From: an uncultured Ruminococcus sp.
GTDB lineage: Bacteria; Bacillota; Clostridia; Oscillospirales; Ruminococcaceae
DNA length: 11,033 nt
Reading direction: 5' to 3'
Assembly: GCA_910584195.1 (NCBI GenBank)
Contig: CAJTYV010000057.1
Location: 1 to 11,033, forward strand
A model generated the notes under the pieces. The model was not told the DNA's origin and made no database searches. It was given only the letters and a program-made list of their open reading frames with translations. Positions 6,464 through 11,033 of this stretch are shown piece after piece; position 1 is the first letter of the stretch, and each line of letters starts with the position of its first letter. The position numbers and the translations under genes were made by a program.

Positions 6464-8737
6464 ATGAAAGAAATTAATGCACATATTTTGAAAGGAAAAT
6501 ATGAAGAGATATTAGCAGCTGTTCAGAGTCCTGTTATTGCGCTAACAGAGTTAATAAAAAATGCGGCTGATTCTTGCCAAAAAAATACAGATCCTATCAT
6601 TGTGAAGATACATACAGAAAGTAAAACGATAGAGATTATTGATGAAGGTGAAGGAATATGCGGAAAAGAAATTGAACGTTTAGGTGAGGCGGGATATTCT
6701 TCTAAAATGACAAGACAACGAACAGTATCACCTATTGCAAATCCTTTATCAGGTAATAAGGGGTTAGGATTACTTACTGCTTTTTTTATATCAGACTTTT
6801 TAGAAATAGAAACATTTTCAGTTGAAGATCATAAGTTGTATTTTATCACATGGAAAAAAGGAGATCAAAAGTTTAGTTATGAAGAAAGAGTAGGATGTCA
6901 TAGAATAGGAACGAGGATTTTGCTTAAAAATGTTGAAGATGAGAAGTTAAGAATGATTTTGTTGCAGGAAGAAAAACAAAAGCTGTTTATGACTTCGCTT
7001 CGTTTTTTTACAAATGATGAACGGTTGCCGAAGATTAGATTGTTTGTAGATGAGAAGGAAGAATCTTTTTATCCATTAGAAACCTTAGAAAGTTTTTATA
7101 ATCGTAATAAAGCAGAAAATAATGGGTTTATTGCTAAAGCAAGTTTTGAGTACGAAAATAATAAAGTTACGTTGTCCTATGAAGATAATGTTTCCGGATT
7201 CTATACATTTGAACAACAGGTTATAGATTTGCAATGTAGAAATAGTGTAGATGCATTTATTGCTAATATAAAGGCACCTGAAAAGGGTGGCGTACCTATA
7301 AAAAAAATAGTGGAATCTGAATTATTTGAAGAAAGCTATGGCCCAGTCGCGGTTCCTAAGTTTTCTGGAGTATTGTATACATGGAGAAATAAGAAAGATG
7401 AGCAATTAGAACAATGGCCAGTAGGGGTACGAATTTATATTAATGACTATAGTATGTATAGATATCTTGATAAGGATAATGATTGGCTGAATTTATCGGA
7501 AATAAGTCAGAATGTAAAAGCAACGAACTATAAGTTAAAAAATACATATGGTTATTTGAATTTACCATATTACAATGAGAATGTTGAGAGCTTAAAGATA
7601 TCTAAAGAAAGAAATGATTTTGTAGACTCTTTGGCACAAAGGAAATTTATAAAAATAATGCGAGATATTATTGTGTCAATTTTTACAAGAATAGATATTG
7701 CTGTTAAGAACCCTCCAATACAGTCTATCAATTTAAGACAGGATTCGATAATTGCTCGAGTGGGAGAAAAAGTATCGTTAAGTCAATATTTGATATGTAA
7801 TAATTTGGGTTTAGATGATATTGCAATAAGTTATGATAAAAACAAATTAACTATTGATGCTGATTGGAATGCAAGTGCAAATTCTCACGGGAATTATAAG
7901 ATGCAGTTTTCTTATAATGATCAAATTAGTGAGATGACTCTAATTTTTAAAGACAAAGTACCGGAATTTTCTTTAAGTAAAAGTTTAATAGAGATATATA
8001 AAGGAAATACTGTTAACTTACAGGATTATATTGTACCAAATTCTTGTAAAGATGTTAAGTTAGAGAATATACAAATTATTGCAGATAGTCAAGCTACAAT
8101 AATCTGTAATGATTTTTTTAGTAAAGATAATGCGGTGGGAAAACATTTAATATTGTATAAATATGGTGAGTTCCAACGTACTTTAATGGTTTGTGTAAAA
8201 GAAATAGAAAAACAACCTGGTGGTGGCGCGAAAACACCAAGAATTGATATGCTATTTCCTAAGCTGGATATGTTAAGAAGTAAATCTTTTAAGATCCCAG
8301 AATTAGTAGATGCAATCTCTTCATATTATGTTGAATCTCCTACGTTGTGTATGGCTGCAGTAAGAATTCTTGTAGAAGCATCATGTAAAGCATATTTTCA
8401 ACATTTGAAAAATGAAGAAAATGATTTCAGTTTTCCAAGTTTAGTGAGTAGAACTATGAATTTGCAAAGTTGTGTTGAAACTACACCTGATTATCAAGCA
8501 TATATTCTAGGACATGAACAGGCTTTTATAGATGCTTTTAAAAATGTTTCTTTGCATTATAAAACTGCTTTAGCAAAAGATGTTAGGACAAATATAAATA
8601 ATCATGTAAATGCAATTAACTTGAATATGTTTGTACATAATCCATCGGTAATTGCAACAGATATAACTGTGTTAAAAACGATGCAGATATTTTCGCCATT
8701 ATTAAATTATATTTTTGATGTTTTGTTGATAGAGTAG
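6464..8737 (+). CDS. GHKL (MORC/paraMORC-like) ATPase with Ig-like repeats and helical C-terminal domain
   Basis: A 757-residue protein. The N-terminal GHKL/Hsp90-type ATPase fold has an N-box Glu29-Leu-Ile-Lys-Asn33-Ala-Ala-Asp36, a G1 box DEGEG (60-64) and a G2 box GNKGLG (97-102), so ATP and Mg binding residues are intact. Residues about 200-410 resemble the accompanying S5-like transducer, ending in a segment around ISKERNDFVDS. Two similar beta-rich repeats follow (about 418-498 and 500-580), each with a Gly-x-x-Val-x-Leu-x-x-Tyr motif (GEKVSLSQY and GNTVNLQDY), suggesting Ig-like domains. The last 160 residues are helical and contain Arg708-X5-His714, then NMFVHNP, reminiscent of HEPN/DUF4145-type domains. 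There is no signal peptide. MORC-related GHKL proteins are documented in bacterial restriction-modification operons (paraMORCs), which fits the methyltransferase two bases upstream. AAGAGGG (6451-6457) is its ribosome site. The defence role is inferred; the ATPase fold is well supported. Confidence 0.8.
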   Translation: MKEINAHILKGKYEEILAAVQSPVIALTELIKNAADSCQKNTDPIIVKIHTESKTIEIIDEGEGICGKEIERLGEAGYSSKMTRQRTVSPIANPLSGNKGLGLLTAFFISDFLEIETFSVEDHKLYFITWKKGDQKFSYEERVGCHRIGTRILLKNVEDEKLRMILLQEEKQKLFMTSLRFFTNDERLPKIRLFVDEKEESFYPLETLESFYNRNKAENNGFIAKASFEYENNKVTLSYEDNVSGFYTFEQQVIDLQCRNSVDAFIANIKAPEKGGVPIKKIVESELFEESYGPVAVPKFSGVLYTWRNKKDEQLEQWPVGVRIYINDYSMYRYLDKDNDWLNLSEISQNVKATNYKLKNTYGYLNLPYYNENVESLKISKERNDFVDSLAQRKFIKIMRDIIVSIFTRIDIAVKNPPIQSINLRQDSIIARVGEKVSLSQYLICNNLGLDDIAISYDKNKLTIDADWNASANSHGNYKMQFSYNDQISEMTLIFKDKVPEFSLSKSLIEIYKGNTVNLQDYIVPNSCKDVKLENIQIIADSQATIICNDFFSKDNAVGKHLILYKYGEFQRTLMVCVKEIEKQPGGGAKTPRIDMLFPKLDMLRSKSFKIPELVDAISSYYVESPTLCMAAVRILVEASCKAYFQHLKNEENDFSFPSLVSRTMNLQSCVETTPDYQAYILGHEQAFIDAFKNVSLHYKTALAKDVRTNINNHVNAINLNMFVHNPSVIATDITVLKTMQIFSPLLNYIFDVLLIE

Positions 8738-8856
8738 AAGGTATAATGCCGTTGATTTATAATTAAGACATGCTAAATAAATCTTTTTATTGTTCGAAAA
8801 CATGAGAATAAACGAAGAAGGATTGTATTATAGTAGGCATAGGATTGATTGAGGAC

Positions 8857-8866
8857 GAGAGGTGAT
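8857..8866 (+). promoter_or_regulatory. Ribosome binding site selecting TTG 8870
   Basis: GAGAGGTGAT extends the anti-Shine-Dalgarno pairing and ends three bases before TTG 8870. No in-frame ATG is near. An upstream in-frame TTG at 8849 would have this site inside the coding region. The identical ten bases precede the next gene (9805-9814). Confidence 0.65.
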
Positions 8867-8869
8867 GAT

Positions 8870-9784
8870 TTGGAATTAATAAATTTTGATAATTTTAAAC
8901 AAAATCAAAGAATGTATGGCGGAACAGCTGGTCGAAAAATGGGAATTACTTATAATGGAAAAGATTATCTTGTAAAATTTCCTGGTAATTTAAAAGAACA
9001 GAAGATGAAAAATATTAATTTGAGTTATTCGAATAGCCCTGTCTGTGAATATATTGGTTCAAAGATATACGAGATAGTAGGCTTGCCTGTTCACAATACA
9101 ATTTTAGGAATCAGAAATAACAAAATTGTAGTTGCTTGCGAGGATTTTTTGCAAGATGGAGATAGACTCTATGAGTTTGATAAAATAAAAGTCACTTTTG
9201 AACCCCATTTTTTAGATTCGAATGGGAATGAGACAAATGGTGTAGGCGTAGATTTGTATGAAATTATGATGACGATACAGGATCACCCGTTTTTGCAGGA
9301 TGTTCCGGGAGTAAAAGAGCATTTTTGGAATATGTTCATAATAGATGCGCTGATTGGAAATACAGATCGTAATAACAGCAATTGGGGAATTATTTTAAGA
9401 AAGGATGGTTCGAAGGAGATTGCGCCTGTTTATGATAATGGCAATTGTTTAAATAGCAAATGGGATCATGAAAAAATGCGAATCGTAATGAATGATGCTG
9501 ATAAAATGGAAGCAGAGGCGTATAAAGCCCGCAGGTGTATATTTGAATTACATGGGAAACGGGTAAATCCATATCATATAATTGAAAGCAGAGAATATCC
9601 GGAATGTTTAGAGGCTGTTCATAGATTGACAACTCAAATAGGTAATAATATGGATAAGATACAAGCGATGATAAAAGAGATACCAATATTGTCAGAAATA
9701 CAGAAGAGATTTTTTATATCAATGATTGAATACAGGTATGAAAAAGTACTGCTAGAATGTATAAAAGATGATTGTGTACATTAG
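8870..9784 (+). CDS. HipA/CtkA-like serine/threonine kinase
   Basis: A 304-residue protein from a TTG start. The HipA-type kinase core is visible: a nucleotide-loop-like GGTAGRKMG (17-25), a candidate ATP-binding Lys36 in LVKFPG, the catalytic loop GNTDRNNSNWG (163-173) with Asp166 and Asn171, and the metal-binding Asp189 in VYDNG. The length matches the short stand-alone CtkA group (Helicobacter pylori CtkA type) rather than the roughly 440-residue HipA with its N-terminal subdomain. HipA kinases phosphorylate proteins such as GltX and arrest growth; the target here is unknown. No HipB-like gene directly precedes it. Instead a 71-residue protein follows with the same ribosome site, a probable partner. 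The 132 bases before it hold only a weak -10 (TATTAT, 8826-8831), so it may be read through from the ATPase gene or have its own weak promoter. AT-rich, like the rest of the island. Confidence 0.82.
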   Translation: MELINFDNFKQNQRMYGGTAGRKMGITYNGKDYLVKFPGNLKEQKMKNINLSYSNSPVCEYIGSKIYEIVGLPVHNTILGIRNNKIVVACEDFLQDGDRLYEFDKIKVTFEPHFLDSNGNETNGVGVDLYEIMMTIQDHPFLQDVPGVKEHFWNMFIIDALIGNTDRNNSNWGIILRKDGSKEIAPVYDNGNCLNSKWDHEKMRIVMNDADKMEAEAYKARRCIFELHGKRVNPYHIIESREYPECLEAVHRLTTQIGNNMDKIQAMIKEIPILSEIQKRFFISMIEYRYEKVLLECIKDDCVH

Positions 9785-9804
9785 ATTATGGGAAACCATA
9801 AAGG

Positions 9805-9814
9805 GAGAGGTGAT
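9805..9814 (+). promoter_or_regulatory. Ribosome binding site selecting ATG 9821
   Basis: GAGAGGTGAT precedes ATG 9821 by six bases. The in-frame ATG at 9788 has no ribosome site before it and would put this sequence inside the protein. Confidence 0.65.
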
Positions 9815-9820
9815 AAAATA

Positions 9821-10036
9821 ATGTATGTGGATGAACAAATCATTTTAAGAGATAATTTGCCGGATGGACTGCAACGCGATTTTATGGAATTACAGGAATA
9901 TTATAATACAGGTGACTGGTTTATGTTTGATACCGTTTTTGAAGCGATAGAAGCCAGTGTTAAAGCGTATTATCTGGCAGGAAAAATCAGCAGAGAGGAT
10001 TTGAACAGTATCTTTAAAAAATATGGCATTGCATAA
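9821..10036 (+). CDS. Small acidic protein paired with the HipA-like kinase
   Basis: I do not recognise a named family. It is a 71-residue, acidic, mostly helical protein beginning MYVDEQIILRD and ending in a basic-hydrophobic tail (FKKYGIA). A stretch at about residues 30-60 (WFMFDTVFEA...YYLAGKI) looks amphipathic. It follows the kinase by 36 bases, uses the identical ribosome site and is the last gene before a terminator, so it is probably co-expressed with the kinase. Small neighbours of HipA-type kinases are often antitoxins or specificity partners (HipB, HipS), and that role is possible here. However, no HTH is visible and the order (kinase first) differs from hipBA and hipBST. Real gene: likely. 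Function: unknown. Confidence 0.7.
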   Translation: MYVDEQIILRDNLPDGLQRDFMELQEYYNTGDWFMFDTVFEAIEASVKAYYLAGKISREDLNSIFKKYGIA

Positions 10037-10110
10037 TATTCAGAAAGGCTTATAGGTGGATGTTGTTATATTACAGATTATTATTCCTCTTCAGATAAAT
10101 GCAAGATTGT

Positions 10111-10135
10111 AAAGTGGTCGAATTCGACCACTTTT
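10111..10135. terminator. Palindromic terminator after the kinase pair
   Basis: AAAGTGGTCG-AATT-CGACCACTTTT forms a perfect 10-bp stem with a four-base loop, ending in TTTT on the + strand. The A-run on the other side would let it act on both strands. It closes the kinase/partner unit. Confidence 0.75.
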
Positions 10136-10282
10136 CCATTGAAAGTTACTTGACACTAATTCACCGTCAATTTTGCCCTAACTTAGCATTAGCGAACCAT
10201 ACGCCCCACGAAGTTATGCGGGTTTCAGCGATTTTCGCTCAAAAAAAGTGAAAAAAGTTTGTGACATTAACTTGACATAAGC
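10136..10282. other. Gene-free, comparatively GC-rich block bounded by ACTTGACA repeats
   Basis: No gene is seen. The stretch is bounded by two direct copies of ACTTGACA (10148-10155 and 10270-10277). It contains a small hairpin AGCGA-TTT-TCGCT (10227-10239) and a GC-richer centre unlike the island genes. It ends exactly where similarity to the S8 peptidase gene begins (10281-10283), so it may be the right terminus or recombination site of the element that brought in the island. No integrase gene accompanies it. Confidence 0.35.
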
Positions 10283-10325
10283 GGGGTATGGGGCGCTTTG
10301 TGTCGAAAGTAGTTTACCGAGATAG
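10281..10325 (+). pseudogene. 3' remnant of a second S8 (Csp-like) peptidase gene
   Basis: The frame reads AGYGALCVESSLPR-stop, against VGYGAMCVENSLPM-stop at the end of the intact peptidase. The differences are mostly silent or conservative (Met/Leu, Asn/Ser), as expected for a diverged functional paralogue rather than a fresh duplication. A TAA stop (10278-10280) and unrelated sequence lie immediately upstream, so everything but the last 14 codons is gone. This is the right copy of the direct repeat paired with 4510-4552. Confidence 0.75.
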
Positions 10326-10448
10326 AAATGTGTGGGATTTTGTGCTGATGAATTGGAAAAAGGGAACCTGATAGGAATGGAAATTCCAGGATTAAGGATT
10401 CCGACAAATCAGGAGATTATAGAATTAGTAGAAACTTATTGTATGTAA
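10326..10448 (+). pseudogene. Unidentified gene fragment
   Basis: The frame is open between the S8 remnant's stop and TAA 10446-10448, about 40 codons. It includes a protein-like stretch ADELEKGNLIGMEIPGLRIP followed by TNQEIIELVETYCM. There is no ATG start or ribosome site in frame, so it appears to be the 3' end of a lost gene. I do not recognise the family. Confidence 0.4.
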
Positions 10449-10458
10449 GGTAAAACGG

Positions 10459-10500
10459 AGTTGCTTGGCACAGTGGTAGACTATGCTAAGCAGCTTTTTA
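10459..10500 (+). terminator. Strong rho-independent terminator or IS left-end hairpin
   Basis: AGTTGCTTGGCA (10459-10470) pairs over 12 bp, with G-U pairs, with TGCTAAGCAGCT (10484-10495). Five T's follow (10495-10499). It could end the gene fragment upstream. IS200 elements are also known to carry a terminator-like hairpin between their left end and the transposase, and a decayed IS200 transposase follows here. Confidence 0.75.
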
Positions 10501-10587
10501 TATTAAGATGTACAAAGAATTTGTGAGGTCTGGATAAATGAAAGAGAAAATAGGGAACGATTTTTTGTACAACATATATTGTAGCAG

Positions 10588-10845
10588 TATGATGAATTAC
10601 TTGTTTGCAAAAAAATTAGAGAATATTGTGGGGCAGTCTGTGTGGAACATGTACATCTTAGCGTAGTAATACCGCTTTAATTAGGGATTTCAAGTTTCAT
10701 GGGATGGCTGAAGGGAAAAAGTACATTGATGATTTACGATAGACATCTAGAATTGCAAAGTGAATGAAACAAAGCATTTTTGGATCGAGGGTACTGTGTA
10801 GAACCAATTGGAAATAGAACTGATGAAATAATTAATTAATTTATA
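10588..10845 (+). pseudogene. Decayed IS200/IS605-type transposase (TnpA, Y1 HUH family)
   Basis: One frame from 10588 reads through the family hallmarks: GAVCVEHVH with the HUH motif His-Val-His at 10648-10656, then SVVIP, then ISSFMGWLKGKSTLMIYDRH, then NKAFLDRGYCVEPIGN. It contains in-frame stops at 10678-10680 (where the family has a Lys after Pro-Pro), 10765-10767 (a Trp position) and 10837-10839. The codon that should encode the catalytic Tyr after the third stop reads Phe (10840-10842). The 5' third is missing or frameshifted. It is therefore inactive. It marks past insertion of IS200-like elements at the edge of the island. Confidence 0.8.
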
Positions 10846-10871
10846 TAATTAAAATATCTATTAAATAAATA

Positions 10872-10900
10872 TTGACACTGGAAAAGTTATGAGTTAATAT
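10872..10900 (+). promoter_or_regulatory. Consensus sigma-A promoter for the gene at the window end
   Basis: TTGACA (10872-10877), a spacer of exactly 17 bases, then TAATAT (10895-10900). The expected start is near 10907, giving a short leader before ATG 10929. Confidence 0.8.
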
Positions 10901-10928
10901 AAATTCATATTTTAAAGAAAAGGTAGAT

Positions 10929-11033
10929 ATGTTATATGTTGGTGGTATCTGTAATGACAAAGAACAACTAAATTTAATAAAGAGGGTAAGCACTAGGGAT
11001 AGTGTTTTATTTATGGTACCCTTTTCAGCATTA
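10929..11033 (+). CDS. Unidentified protein, N-terminal 35 codons only
   Basis: An ATG with AAAGG five bases upstream (10919-10923) and a consensus promoter 28 bases before it opens a frame that stays open to the window end. It begins MLYVGGICNDKEQLNLIKRV and continues with STRDSVLFMVPFSAL. Promoter, ribosome site and frame together make a real gene likely. The 35 residues show no motif I can assign. Its AT-rich upstream region resembles the island, but the gene's own origin cannot be judged from this fragment. Confidence 0.6.
   Translation, partial: MLYVGGICNDKEQLNLIKRVSTRDSVLFMVPFSAL

Noticed and set aside
4553..10282. CRISPR array, tRNA, riboswitch or retron-type RNA in the island
   Set aside because: No regularly spaced repeats, cloverleaf-like sequence or reverse-transcriptase gene were seen on either strand.
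10538..10666. 42-codon frame starting MKEKIGNDFL
   Set aside because: It overlaps the decayed IS200 transposase in another frame and has only a weak ribosome site, so it is best explained as transposase debris.

Overview
The window looks like chromosome from a spore-forming low-GC clostridium, most probably a Lachnospiraceae member. This rests on the type of GldG-like and DUF4340 proteins, a Csp-type subtilase without signal peptide, strong AGGAGG/AGGTGAT ribosome sites and TTGACA/TATAAT promoters. All recognisable genes read on the + strand.

Bases 1-4552 are core-like and moderately GC-rich. They hold the 3' part of a gldG-like gene whose start is replaced by a hairpin-bearing foreign end, an overlapping DUF4340 gene (an ABC-transporter-associated membrane pair), and a complete Csp-like S8 serine peptidase. 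Bases 4553-10282 are strikingly AT-rich and form an accessory island with two cassettes. The first is a consensus promoter, a small XRE-type regulator, a SAM-dependent DNA methyltransferase with motifs DPFxGSG and TSPPY, and a 757-residue GHKL ATPase of MORC/paraMORC type with two Ig-like repeats and a helical C-terminal domain. The second is a CtkA/HipA-like Ser/Thr kinase with a 71-residue partner, ending at a palindromic terminator.

The island's right edge is informative. At 10281-10325 lies an in-frame remnant of the 3' end of a second S8 peptidase. It is similar to the end of the intact gene at 4510-4552, with both stop codons aligned. The island therefore seems to sit between, and to have destroyed most of, a pair of tandem peptidase paralogues. 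Beyond it are debris: an unidentified gene fragment, a strong hairpin/terminator and a decayed IS200-type transposase with in-frame stops. A consensus promoter then drives a gene that runs off the window.

Working model: the methyltransferase marks host DNA and the ATPase acts as sensor or effector, a restriction-like defence candidate with no recognisable nuclease. The kinase pair is a separate toxin/antitoxin-like or defence module. The families are recognised from motifs; the defence role is inference.
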